Origin: Bog-532 sp963775825
GTDB taxonomy: Bacteria > Actinomycetota > Actinomycetes > Streptosporangiales > Streptosporangiaceae
DNA length: 64,000 bases
Direction: 5' to 3'
Assembly (NCBI GenBank): GCA_963775825.1
Contig: CAVZKY010000043.1
Span: 186,001-250,000, forward strand
The position numbers and the translations under genes were made by a program. Shown piece after piece: positions 17,271-29,183 of this stretch. Below the pieces are notes generated by a model, which was not told the DNA's origin, made no database searches, and saw only the letters and a program-made list of their open reading frames with translations. Each line of letters begins with the position of its first letter. Positions within the stretch are counted from its first letter, which is position 1.

Positions 17271-17740
17271 CGCTCCTGGCGCCCGTTCTCCCGGATCGCA
17301 TGCTCCTGGGCTCGATGGGGTCCGTGCTCATCGTTTACAGTGGCAGCGTAGAAGCCAGTGCCGCAGTGGGGGCCGTTCTCCGTCAAAACGGGCACCGCAG
17401 CCGGATGTGATACGCGATACCCACGGTCTGGCACGGCCGCCGCCGCACCTTCTACAGCCAGGCCGCCAGCCGGCTTGTCCGCCATGCGCATGCCTCCCGG
17501 GCTCCTCGCTGGCAGTTTACCGGCGCGTCACAAGATCAATAGCCGCTGACCCGCCGCGTGCCCGGCTGATGGCGGACAGTACCGGCCGACGGTACGAGGA
17601 GCCTATGCGGGGTAACTGAGCTGACCCGCCGCGTGCCCGGCTGATGGCGGACAGTACCCGTCCGACGGTACGAGGGGCCTGCGCAGGGGTAACTGATAGG
17701 TGATGGCTAGCTCCCGGCCCCGATAGGCAGGAGGCGCGTT
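17271..17740. other. Intergenic region upstream of the FHA gene
   Basis: No convincing gene; a 74-codon minus-strand frame at 17267-17491 has no recognisable features. The region contains the direct duplication at 17546-17697 and should hold divergent promoters for the DUF3017 and FHA genes. Confidence 0.35.
17546..17697. repeat. Direct duplication of about 75 bp
   Basis: Two adjacent copies of a 75-bp sequence starting CTGACCCGCCGCGTGCCCGG and ending GGGGTAACTGA, at 17546-17619 and 17621-17697, with a few substitutions and small indels. It lies about 45 bases before the FHA gene start and may duplicate a promoter. Confidence 0.8.
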
Positions 17741-18388
17741 GTGGATACGCCTTTCATTCGCGTCGAGGACACCGGCGCGGTCGTGTCACTGACCGGCGAG
17801 GTAACGATCGTGGGGCGCGGCCGCTCGGTGGACGTGCGCCTCGACGACCCGAGCGTATCGCTGCTGCACGCGGAGATCGTCCGCCGGGGACCGTACGCCT
17901 ACGTGGCTGATCTGGGATTATCACGTAACGGGACCCGGGTGAACGGACGGCCGGTGGGCCGCCGCGTGCTGGGGGACAGCAACGTGGTCGCGTTCGGCGC
18001 GGCCCGGTGCCGGGTTGGGGGCCTGCCGCGCGAGGTGCTGCCCACGGAATCCGAACTGCGCCGTCCCGCCGTGCCCGAGCTGACCCGCCGCGAGCTGGAC
18101 GTGCTGACCGCCCTGTGCCGGCCCGCGCTGTCCGACGATGCCTTCGTGGCCCCGGCCACCGCACGCGAGATCGCGGCCAACCTGGTCGTCACCGAGGCGG
18201 CGGTCAAGCAGCACCTGCTGCGCCTGTACCAGAAGTTCCGGATCGCCGGCGGCCTGAACCGGCGGATCAAGCTGGCCAACGAGGTGGTCTCGCTGGGCCT
18301 GGTCAGACCCGCCGACCAGCCGTCCAGCGGGGTCCTGCCCGAGGCGCGGCTGCCCGCCGACCAGGAGATCAACGTCCGCTGCGACTAG
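17741..18388 (+). CDS. FHA-domain protein with C-terminal helix-turn-helix
   Basis: 215 residues from a GTG behind AGGAGG. Residues 20-90 form an FHA domain: VGRGRSVDVRL, SLLHAEIVRRGPYAYVADLG, then SRNGTRVNGRPV, giving the GR, SxxH and NGT residues that bind phosphothreonine. From about residue 110 a DNA-binding-like region follows (LTRRELDVLTALC ... TAREIAANLVVTEAAVKQHLLRLYQKF), with the pattern of a LuxR-type recognition helix. A phospho-dependent transcription factor is inferred. It converges with, and shares stop-codon bases with, a membrane Ser/Thr kinase, an obvious candidate partner. Confidence 0.82.
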   Translation: MDTPFIRVEDTGAVVSLTGEVTIVGRGRSVDVRLDDPSVSLLHAEIVRRGPYAYVADLGLSRNGTRVNGRPVGRRVLGDSNVVAFGAARCRVGGLPREVLPTESELRRPAVPELTRRELDVLTALCRPALSDDAFVAPATAREIAANLVVTEAAVKQHLLRLYQKFRIAGGLNRRIKLANEVVSLGLVRPADQPSSGVLPEARLPADQEINVRCD

Positions 18389-20274
18389 GGGACCCCGCCC
18401 AGCCGGGACCGGCCCACGCCGAAGTGCGGCAGGGTGACGTGCGGCAGATGCAGCAGGCTGCTGACGCTGGGCAGATGGGGCAGCAGCCCGCTGAGGGACG
18501 GCCAGTACAGCGAGGGCTGCGACGCCGCGGTAACGACAGCCGCGATCGCCAGGCACACCATGACCAGGGTCAGCACGGCCACCGGTCCCCTCGTCCGCGC
18601 CACGGCGCCGAAAATTCGGTTGAGCTGGCGGCGCGGGGCGGCCGAGCCGGGGCCGAGCCCGTAGCAGGCCACCGCGGCACCGGCCGCGTAGCCACCGGCC
18701 ATGGCCGCCGAGTTCGTCGAGGTGAAGACGATCGTGCCCACGAACACGACCGCGGCGAACAGAGCCGCGACCGGGGCGAGCAGCACCAGGGTGAGCAGCG
18801 AGCGCGCGATGGCCCACGGGGCGGTCACCACGCCGACCAGGAAGTCAGCCGCGCTCGGGCCACGCACCGAGCGCCGCACGGTCAGCGCGCTCTGGGCCCG
18901 GTCGCCGGCCCGCAGCAGCGTGATGACGGCGAGCGCGCCGATCGTCCCGGCCACCGGCAGCATCACGCTTACCGCGATGGCGATCACCATCACGGCCGCG
19001 CCCACCAGCCCGGGCGGCCGGGCCCGCTCGGCGCTGCCGGCCTGCGGCGTGGAGGGAGCAGGCCGCGCCGGAGGCGTCTGGGGGCCCCGCGGGGCCGCAG
19101 CGCCCGGTCCCCTGCACGGCGCCGTACGGGGCCGCCGCGGCCGGGCGGACCTGGGCCCCGCCCGCAGGCTGGTACTGCACCGGCGGCAGCAGATCGGCGT
19201 ACTCGGCGGGCCGGATGGGCGCGCGGGCCATGGCCCCGTTGAGCCCAGCCCCGGCCGCGTTCAGGGTCCCGGCGCCGCCGTGACCGCCCGCACCGTAGCC
19301 GGCGGCTCCGCCGTAGGCCGGCCCGCACCGTAGCCGGCGGCTCCGCCGTGGCCGCCCGCACCGTAGCCGGCGGCTCCGCCGTAGGCCGCGGCCTGGGCGC
19401 CTGGGGCCCCGTAGGCGACGGCGCCCCGGGGCGCCTGGGTCGTGGCGCCGCGCAGCACCGGGGGCCCGGAGGCCAGGCCGGGGGACGCGCATCGGGCGCC
19501 CAGCCACGCCGCGGTGGGCCGGCTGCGCGGGTCCCGGCTGAGCGCCGCCGACACCAGTTCGGCGAGCGGCCCGGGCACGCCCGCGATGTCGGCGTTGCCC
19601 TGCACGATGCGATAAAAGATGGTCTCGAACGACCCGCTGCCGAACGGCGGCCGCCCGGTGGCAGCGAAGGCGACGGTGGCGCCCCAGGAGTGGACGTCGG
19701 ACGCCTCGCTGCTGGGCTGGCCCTCGATGACCTCGGGGGCCAGGTAACCGGGGGTGCCCATGAACATCCCGGTCTGGGTGAGCTTCGTCGCGTCGCCGGT
19801 ATGGGCGATGCCGAAGTCGATCACGACCGGGTCGCCGTCGTGCAGCATGACGTTGCCCGGCTTCAGGTCGCGGTGCACGACCCCGGCCGCGTGCACGGCC
19901 ACCAGCGCCTGGGCCAGCCCGCTGGCCAGCCGCTCGAGCGCCCAGGGCGGCAGCGGCCCCTGCAGGCGCACCACGTCGTCCAGGGTGTGGCCCGGCACGT
20001 ACCTGGTCACGATGTAGGGGTGCTTGCCGGTCACGTCCGCGTCGAGCACCTCGGCGACGAACGGGCTATGGACCCGGCGCATCGCCTCGACCTCGCGGGC
20101 CAGGCGGCGGCGGGCGTTCGGCTCATCGGCGACCCGGGAGTGCAGGACCTTGACCGCCACCATCCGGCGATCCCGGTCGCGGGCCAGGTAGACCGCTCCC
20201 ATGCCACCTTCGCCGAGCCGCTCACGCAAGCGGTACGGCCCGAGCCTGTCCGGTATCCGGTCCTGTGCGGCCAT
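18385..20274 (-). pseudogene. Membrane Ser/Thr protein kinase, frameshifted in its linker
   Basis: Residues 1-265 are an intact Hanks-type kinase: GEGGMGAVYLARD glycine loop, VAVKVL lysine, VHRDLKPGNVML catalytic loop, IDFGIAH, and GTPGYLAPEVI. A Gly/Ala/Tyr repeat linker follows, and the frame is lost near 19320. The next part (APIRPAEYADLLPPVQYQPA) is in a second frame, and from about 19095 a third frame carries five hydrophobic segments (VMVIAIAVSVMLPVAGTIG onward) to a stop at 18385. This kinase-linker-membrane layout is known in actinomycetes, so it is one gene with two indels, of which one lies in the repeat. Its stop overlaps that of the FHA gene (CTAG). Confidence 0.8.
19286..19387. 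repeat. 33 to 35-bp imperfect tandem repeat in the kinase linker
   Basis: Three copies of GCCCGCACCGTAGCCGGCGG plus CTCCGCCGT at 19286, 19321 and 19354. The first spacing is 35 and the second 33, so the first unit is out of phase and coincides with the frameshift in the kinase gene. Confidence 0.75.
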
Positions 20275-20369
20275 CGTTTCACCAGACTACGGCGCCCGAG
20301 CAACATGCAGAAGCAAACGGGCATCTGCGCAGGCGGCCTGTCACGGGCTTGTTAGCGGCTCGTGGCTCG

Positions 20370-20780
20370 TCAGCCGCCGGCGACGAGCTTGCGCAGGGCC
20401 TGGGCCGCCTCAGCATTGCGCTCGGCGTGCGCGACGAGGGCGCTGGCCAGCGCGGCCGTCCACTCGGCCAGCGGCACCGGGGTCCGGGACAGCACCACGC
20501 CGCGGACCTCACGGCAGATCTCGGCGGCGGGCTGGCCGCGGCTGACGCTCAGGCTCATGACCTGGTCGCCCAGCCGCACGACGATCCCGGACACCTCGCC
20601 GGGGCGGCCGCGCATCCGGTCCGAGGCCGAGCGCTTGCGGTCGATGCTGACCGTGCCGGGCGGCAGCGCCTGGCTCAGCGACTCGGTGAGCACCCGTGCG
20701 TAGATCGCCACGTCGGCGCTGTCGGCCCGCAGCGCGGCCGTGACCAGGTCCAGGGAGAGGCCATCACCGGATTCGGTCAT
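20370..20780 (-). CDS. Conserved hypothetical protein
   Basis: 136 residues from MTESGDGLSLDLVTAALRAD; a much longer open frame upstream is the enoyl-CoA hydratase in another state and is not part of it. The protein has a helix, an alternating strand region (RPGEVSGIVVRLGDQVMSLSVSRG) and a C-terminal helical stretch (AALASALVAHAERNAEAAQAL). No motif is recognised; it resembles soluble actinobacterial proteins often found near enoyl-CoA hydratase or helicase genes. It sits 38 bases downstream of the hydratase and is probably co-transcribed. Confidence 0.6.
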   Translation of the reverse strand: MTESGDGLSLDLVTAALRADSADVAIYARVLTESLSQALPPGTVSIDRKRSASDRMRGRPGEVSGIVVRLGDQVMSLSVSRGQPAAEICREVRGVVLSRTPVPLAEWTAALASALVAHAERNAEAAQALRKLVAGG

Positions 20781-20818
20781 GACCTCTCCCGTCCGCCGCG
20801 TCGCGCTAGGCGCATGTC

Positions 20819-21600
<782 letters not shown>

Positions 21601-21701
21601 GACAGTCCTCCACCTCATCGCGGTGTCCCGCCTCAGCTTTCCCGGGTATCAGCCTCTCAGGAAGACCCGGCTCGACGGGAAGCCCGGCCGGCACGCCCCG
21701 C

Positions 21702-24611
21702 TCAGCGGAGGTCGCCGTTGGTCATCCCGGCCGGCGCGGCCGGCGCGGTCACCAGGCCGAGCTCGGCCCGGCTGGCCAGCAGCGGGTGCCGCGGCAGGAC
21801 CCGGACCGTGTAACCGAACGGGCCTGGCTGCGCGAGCTCGAGCTCGCCCGAGTAGCGCACGGGCCCCTGGTCCGATCCCACACTGTCCGATCCGGCCGAT
21901 CCGGTACTGGCCGATCCGGCCGATCCGGTACTGCCCGATCCGGCCGATCCGGTACTGCCCGATCCGGCCGATCCGGTACTGCCCGATCCGGCCGATCCGG
22001 TACTGCCCGATCCGGCCGATCCGGCACTGCCCGATCCGGCCAATCCGGCACTGCCCGATCCGGCCGATCCGGCACTGCCCGATCCGGCCGATCCGGCACT
22101 GCCCGATCCGGCCGATCCCGCACCGTCCGGCGCCGCACCGTCCGGCGCCGCATCGTCGGCGGGGTCCGGGGAGAGGGGCTGGTAGGAGGGGTCAACGATC
22201 TCGTCGTGCTCGTTGGCCCGGCCGTAGACCACCTCGACGCAGACGTCGGCCGGGGTGAGCTCGCCGAGCGCCACCGCGGCGTGGACCGTGAGGGGCGCAC
22301 CCAGCTGCGGCTCGCCCGCGTCCGCTTCGACGTGCTCGATGTGCACCCGCGGCCAGGCGGTCCCGACTCGCCGCTTCCACGCGGCCAGCTCACGGGCGGC
22401 ACGGTAGCTCCCGCCGTCGGCCAGCGCCCGGGACGACCGGGTGGCGGGGGCGTACAGCCTGGTGACGTACTCGCGGACCATACGCTCCGCCGGCACGCGC
22501 GGGCCCAGCGCCCGGAGCGTGTGCCGGATCTTCTCGACCCAGCCGTCCGGCACCCCGGCCGCGTCCTTGCCGTAGAACAGCGGCGCCACCGAGTTGCCGA
22601 GCAGGTCGTAGAGCGCCGAAGCTTCCAGCTCGTCCCGGCGGTCCGGGTCCGACACCCCGTCGGCGGAGGGGATCGCCCAGCCGTTGCCGCCGTCGTACCA
22701 CTCGTCCCACCAGCCGTCGCGCACCGACAGGTTCAGCCCGCCGTTCAGCGCCGCCTTCATCCCCGAGGTCCCGCAGGCCTCGAGCGGGCGGAGCGGGTTG
22801 TTCAGCCAGACGTCGCAGCCGCGCACCAGCGAGCGCGCCATCTGGATGTCGTAGTCGGGCAGGAAGACGATCCGGTCCCGGACCCGCGGATCGTCGGTGA
22901 ACCGGACCATCTGCTGGATCAGCCGCTTGCCGCCCTCGTCGGCCGGGTGCGCCTTGCCGGCGATCACGATCTGGATCGGCTGCTCGGGATCCAGCAGCAG
23001 CTCGGTCAGCCGGTCCGGATCGTGCAGCATGAGCGTGAGCCGCTTGTAGGACGGCACCCGGCGGGCGAAGCCGATCGTCAGCCGGCCCGGGTCCAGCACC
23101 TCGTCGATCCAGGTCAGCTCCGCTTCGCTGGCCCCGCGCTGGCGCCAGGAGGCCCGCAGCCGCTTCCGTGCGTCGGCGACCAGGCTGGAGCGCAGCGTGT
23201 GGCGGGCGGCCCAGATCCGGTCCGCGGGCAGGTCCGCGACCCGGTCCCAGTCCCAGTTCCCGCCGTCCCTCAGCACCTCGGCACCCGGGTTGGCCAGCTC
23301 CAGTATCTCGGTCGCGACCCAGGTGGCCGGGTGCACGCCGTTGGTGATGGAGCCGACCGGGACCTCGGTCTCCTCGAACCCCGGCCACAGGCCGGAGAAC
23401 ATCTCGCGGCTCACCGCGCCGTGCAGCTTGCTGACGCCGTTCGCCCGCTGCGCGAGCCGCATGCCCATCACGGCCATGTTGAAGACGTGCAGGTCGCCGC
23501 CGGGGTAGGTCTCGGCGCCAAGGGCAAGCACCCGGTCCACCGGCAGCGCCAGGTCCGCGGCCTCCTTGCTGAGGTACCGCTCGATGAGGTCACGGGGGAA
23601 GCGGTCGATCCCGGCCGGGACGGGAGTGTGCGTGGTGAACACGGTGCCCGCGCGGCACGCCTCGAGCGCCTCGTCGAAGCTGAGACCCTGGTCGGCGTAG
23701 GTGCGGATGCGCTCCAGGCCGAGGAAGCCGGCGTGCCCCTCGTTGGTGTGGAACACCTCTGGCTCCGGGTGCCCGGTGATCGCGCAGAACGCGCGCACGG
23801 CCCGCATGCCACCGATCCCCAGCAGCAGTTCCTGCCGGAGCCGGTGCTCGGTGCCCCCGCCGTACAGCCGGTCGGTGACCTCCTGCAGGGCCGGCTCGTT
23901 GTCCTCCACGTAGGAGTCGAGCAGCAGCAGCGGCACCCGGCCGACCCGCGCCAGCCAGACCTGGGCGGACAGCACGTGGCCTTCGGCCATGGTGAGGGTG
24001 ATCCGGACCGGCGTCCCGCCGGAGTCCCTGAGCAGCTCCAGCGGCAGGCCGTTCGGGTCGTTGGACGGGTAGCGCTCCCCCTGCCAGCCGTCCGAGGACA
24101 GCGACTGGGTGAAGTAGCCGTGCCGGTACAGCAGGCCGACGCCGATGAGCGGCACGCCCAGGTCGCTCGCGGCCTTGAGGTGATCCCCGGCCAGGATGCC
24201 GAGGCCGCCGGAGTACTGCGGCAGCACCTCGGTGATGCCGTACTCGGGCGAGAAGTAGGCGATCGCGGACGGCGCCGCCACCAGCGGGCCGTCACCCGCG
24301 TCACTGAAGCCGGTGGCCCGCTCGAACCAGCGCGGCTCGGTCAGGTAGGCGTTCATGTCCTGCGTCGCGGCGTTCAGCCGGGCCAGGAAGTCCCGGTCCG
24401 ACGCCAGCGCGGCCAGCTGCTCCGGCCGCAGCATGCTCAGCATCCTGATCGGATCCCCGCCGGACGCCTCCCAGGCTGCCGGGTCGATCGACGCGAACAG
24501 GTCGACGATTTGGGGATGCCACGACCAGCGGAGGTTGAGCATGAGGTCGCGCAGGGGAGTTAGCGGCTCGGGCAGCACAGTGCGGACGGTGAACCGGCGG
24601 ATCGCTTTCAC
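21702..24611 (-). CDS. glgP: Alpha-glucan (glycogen/maltodextrin) phosphorylase
   Basis: 969 residues, about 100 more than usual. It has the DUF3417 N-terminus (PLRDLMLNLRWSWHP), AYFSPEYGITEVLPQYSGGLGILAGDHLK, FHTNEGHAGFLGLERI and the PLP region EACGTSGMKAALNGG with its Lys. This is the actinobacterial/archaeal-type GT35 phosphorylase, releasing glucose-1-phosphate from alpha-1,4-glucan. The extra length is a Gly-Ser-Ala/Thr repeat (about residues 828-907) near the C-terminus, encoded by ten 24-nt units and followed by a normal end (GYTVRVLPRHPLLAS). The frame is intact despite the repeat. It is divergent from glgE. Confidence 0.92.
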   Translation of the reverse strand: MKAIRRFTVRTVLPEPLTPLRDLMLNLRWSWHPQIVDLFASIDPAAWEASGGDPIRMLSMLRPEQLAALASDRDFLARLNAATQDMNAYLTEPRWFERATGFSDAGDGPLVAAPSAIAYFSPEYGITEVLPQYSGGLGILAGDHLKAASDLGVPLIGVGLLYRHGYFTQSLSSDGWQGERYPSNDPNGLPLELLRDSGGTPVRITLTMAEGHVLSAQVWLARVGRVPLLLLDSYVEDNEPALQEVTDRLYGGGTEHRLRQELLLGIGGMRAVRAFCAITGHPEPEVFHTNEGHAGFLGLERIRTYADQGLSFDEALEACRAGTVFTTHTPVPAGIDRFPRDLIERYLSKEAADLALPVDRVLALGAETYPGGDLHVFNMAVMGMRLAQRANGVSKLHGAVSREMFSGLWPGFEETEVPVGSITNGVHPATWVATEILELANPGAEVLRDGGNWDWDRVADLPADRIWAARHTLRSSLVADARKRLRASWRQRGASEAELTWIDEVLDPGRLTIGFARRVPSYKRLTLMLHDPDRLTELLLDPEQPIQIVIAGKAHPADEGGKRLIQQMVRFTDDPRVRDRIVFLPDYDIQMARSLVRGCDVWLNNPLRPLEACGTSGMKAALNGGLNLSVRDGWWDEWYDGGNGWAIPSADGVSDPDRRDELEASALYDLLGNSVAPLFYGKDAAGVPDGWVEKIRHTLRALGPRVPAERMVREYVTRLYAPATRSSRALADGGSYRAARELAAWKRRVGTAWPRVHIEHVEADAGEPQLGAPLTVHAAVALGELTPADVCVEVVYGRANEHDEIVDPSYQPLSPDPADDAAPDGAAPDGAGSAGSGSAGSAGSGSAGSAGSGSAGLAGSGSAGSAGSGSTGSAGSGSTGSAGSGSTGSAGSGSTGSAGSASTGSAGSDSVGSDQGPVRYSGELELAQPGPFGYTVRVLPRHPLLASRAELGLVTAPAAPAGMTNGDLR
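21889..22128. repeat. 24-bp tandem repeat, ten copies, inside glgP
   Basis: Ten head-to-tail units of GATCCGGCCGATCCGGTACT plus GCCC, exactly 240 bp, with scattered single changes. On the coding strand each unit gives an eight-residue Gly-Ser-rich block, so any change in copy number keeps the glgP frame. Confidence 0.92.
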
Positions 24612-24884
24612 GAGGAGTGACCCTAGTCTGTCCGGGTCCGCGCGGGGGTATCAGCCGCCGCATCCGTACCACTTGTCACACTTCGCCCCGCCTGGGGGGT
24701 CACCGCCACTGGAACCACGCCCAATCGTCGAGACCAGCAAGTCCTCTCCAGTACACCGCATCAGTACACCGCATCAGCCAGGTGCCTTGCACCGCCCGCC
24801 GTCGGCGACCACCCGCCGGGGCCACCGGCCACCGGCCACCGGCCACCGGGGCCACCGGCCTGGGCGGGTGGTATGGCGCACGGC

Positions 24885-24943
24885 GCTACCGGTCCGTCAT
24901 CGGGCTACCGGTCCGTCATCCGGGCTACCGGTCCGTCATCCGG
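24885..24943. repeat. 19 to 20-bp direct repeat, three copies
   Basis: Units of GCTACCGGTCCGTCATCCGG begin at 24885, 24904 and 24924. The spacing is not a multiple of three and the region is non-coding. It could be a repeated protein-binding site ahead of glgE. Confidence 0.75.
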
Positions 24944-24950
24944 ATTACCG

Positions 24951-25000
24951 GGCAGGAACCGGTAGGACCGGCGTTTGCACAGGAACCTTAAAACTCAAGT
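24951..25000 (+). repeat. Left copy of a 50-bp inverted repeat flanking the glgE operon
   Basis: Contains GACCGGCGTTTGCACAGGAA and a following CCTTAAAACTCAAGT. The reverse complement of 33455-33506 matches it over its full length, with about six differences and two extra bases. It lies about 100 bases upstream of glgE. Confidence 0.8.
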
Positions 25001-25098
25001 AAACAAACACGGCCGGAATAGCACAAGCCGGTGACGTCCACGGGTGGCGTGGGTACCTCACTGGCATGCTTACCAGCGCTATCGGTAGCGTGACAGCC

Positions 25099-27187
25099 GT
25101 GATCGGACGAATCCCCATTCTTGACGTTCAGCCCGGCCGTGGAATGCGGCCGCTGGCCCGCCAAAGCGGTGACCGGCGAGACCTTCCCGGTGAGCGCCAC
25201 CGTGTTCCGTGAGGGACACGGCATCATTGCCGCGGGCGTGGTCCTGCGGGACCCGGACGGGGGCACCCGGCCAATGGAAATCATGCACGCGCTCACGCCG
25301 GGCACCGACCGATACGGCACGGAGGTGACCCCGGACGGCCTGGGCGACTGGTCGTTCCGCGTCGAGGCCTGGGCGGATCCGATCGCCGACTGGCACCACG
25401 ACGCGGGCATCAAGGTGCCGCGCGGCCAGGACATCGAGCTGATGATGGCCGAGGGTGCCCTACTGTTCGAGCGGGCGTCCAGGTCGATCATCAGGTCCTC
25501 GCGCATCCGGCCACCGGAACCGGGCCCGGACGAACCCGCGGCGGACGGCAAACCGATCCCGCCGGACGTGGCGCGGGCCGCGCTGGCCGAGGTGGCGGCC
25601 ACGCTCCGGGACCCCGGGCTGACCCCGGGGGACCGGCTCGCGCTGACCCGGCAGCCGGAGATCATCCGCATTCTGTGGGCCTATCCGCTGCGCGACTTCG
25701 TCACCAGGTCCCGGCGGATGGCGCTGGTCGTCGACCGGGAGCGGGCGCTGTACGGGTCGTGGTACGAGTTCTTCCCACGCTCGGAGGGCGTCCAGATCGA
25801 CCCGATGGGGCACCGTGAGCCGGTGTCCGGGACGTTCCGTACCGCGGGACGGCGGCTGGACGCGATCGCCGAGATGGGATTCAACGTCGTCTACCTGCCG
25901 CCGGTGCACCCGATCGGCATGGCGTTCCGCAAGGGCCGGAACAACACCCTGGACCCGCAGCCAGGCGATCCCGGGTCACCCTGGGCCATCGGCTCCCCGG
26001 ACGGCGGGCACGACTCGATCCACCCGGACCTGGGCACGTTCGAGGACTTCGACGCGTTCGTCGCGCGGACCCGCGACCTCGGCATGGAGGTAGCGCTCGA
26101 CTTCGCGCTGCAGGCCTCGCCGGATCATCCCTGGGTCAAGGAACATCCGGAGTGGTTCACCACCCGCGCGGATGGCAGCATCGCGTACGCGGAGAATCCG
26201 CCCAAGAAGTACCAGGACATCTACCCGGTCAACTTCGACAATGACCCGGCCGGAATTTACGCGGAGGCACTGCGGGTCGTCCGGTTGTGGATGGATCACG
26301 GGGTCCGGATCTTCCGCGTGGACAACCCGCACACCAAGCCGCTGGCGTTCTGGGAAGGGCTGCTGGCCGAGGTGCGTGCGACCGACCCCGATGTGATCTT
26401 CCTGGCCGAGGCGTTCACCCGGCCGGCCATGATGCGGGCCCTGGCCATGGTCGGTTTCCACCAGTCGTACACGTACTTCACCTGGCGGAACGGCGGCGAG
26501 GAACTGACCGAGTACCTGCGCGAGCTGGCCGGCGAGACCGCACCGTACATGCGGCCGAACTTCTTCGTCAACACGCCCGACATCCTGCACGAGTATTTGC
26601 AGCAAGGCGGGCGGGCGGCGTTCGAAATCAGGGCCGTGCTGGCCGCCATGCTGTCGCCGGCCTGGGGTATCTACTCAGGGTTCGAGCTGTGCGAAAACCT
26701 CCCGCTACGGCCCGGTAGCGAGGAGTACATGAATTCGGAAAAATATCAATACCGGCCGCGTGACTGGGACCAGGCCGCCGCGGACAATGCCACGATCGTC
26801 CCGTTGATCACGTCTCTCAATAGAATACGGAAATCGCACCCGGCCCTGCACCAGCTGCGTAACCTACGCTTTCATACTGTTGATCAGCCGGATTGGCTCT
26901 GCTTCTCCAAGCGCGTCACCCCGCGGGAGGAAGCCGCAGATCCGTCCGGTAGGGCAGACCCCGGCGACGCCCGGGCCGACACGGTGCTGGTGATCGTCAA
27001 CCTCGATCCGCACCGGCCGCGTGAGGCCACGGTGTGGCTGGACCTGCCGGCGCTGGGAATGAACTGGGGAGCCAGGTTCACCATTACCGACGAGCTCACC
27101 GGCGAGTCCTACCGATGGGGGCAGGCCAACTACGTCCGCCTGGACCCGTCGGTGACACCGGCGCACATCTTCACGGTCTACCGCTGA
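25099..27187 (+). CDS. glgE: Maltose-1-phosphate maltosyltransferase GlgE
   Basis: About 695 residues. The family N-terminus VIGRIPILDV is at a GTG at 25099, but the rest of the protein (AVECGRWPAKAVTGETF onward) is one frame away. A single indel near 25134, in CCCGGCC, joins them; without it the frame would have to start at a TTG at 25121. The GH13_3 residues are visible: the nucleophile Asp in FRVDNPHTKPLAF and the acid Glu in FLAEAFTRP, with NTPDILHEYL holding the third carboxylate. GlgE moves maltosyl units from maltose-1-phosphate to alpha-glucan chains. It is the first gene of glgE-treS-mak-glgB. The N-terminal all-beta domain is complete apart from the break. Confidence 0.92.
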
Positions 27188-27257
27188 TCGGTAGAGCCTC
27201 GCTGGGTGGGTGGGCCAACCAGTTACCTAACAGCACGCACACGCAGGAGAACCAGTC

Positions 27258-29045
<1,788 letters not shown>

Positions 29046-29183
29046 GGGACGATAGAGCAACTATCGGGCCTTGACGACCCTGATGGCCTGAACTGACCGA
29101 AATGCAGCGCCCGAATCCTCCCGAGGCACTCGATTCCCGGGGGTTTCATGAGACCCTTGCGGGGGAGTGGGAATCTCAAGGTG

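Larger units (their letters stand above)
24612..25098. other. Divergent glgP/glgE control region, full of short repeats
   Basis: No gene. It contains CAGTACACCGCAT twice (24750-24776), GCCACCGG about five times (24819-24858), three 19-20-bp units (24885-24943), and the left copy of the operon-flanking repeat (24951-25000). Promoters for both glgP and glgE must lie here, but none stands out. Confidence 0.5.

Noticed and set aside
17267..17491. 74-codon minus-strand frame in the gap upstream of the FHA gene
   Set aside because: No conserved-looking segment and no ribosome site; overlaps the probable promoter region.
24819..24858. CRISPR-like repeats (GCCACCGG units)
   Set aside because: The units are 8 bp with no spacers of fixed length and no cas genes. 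It is simple tandem repeat sequence.
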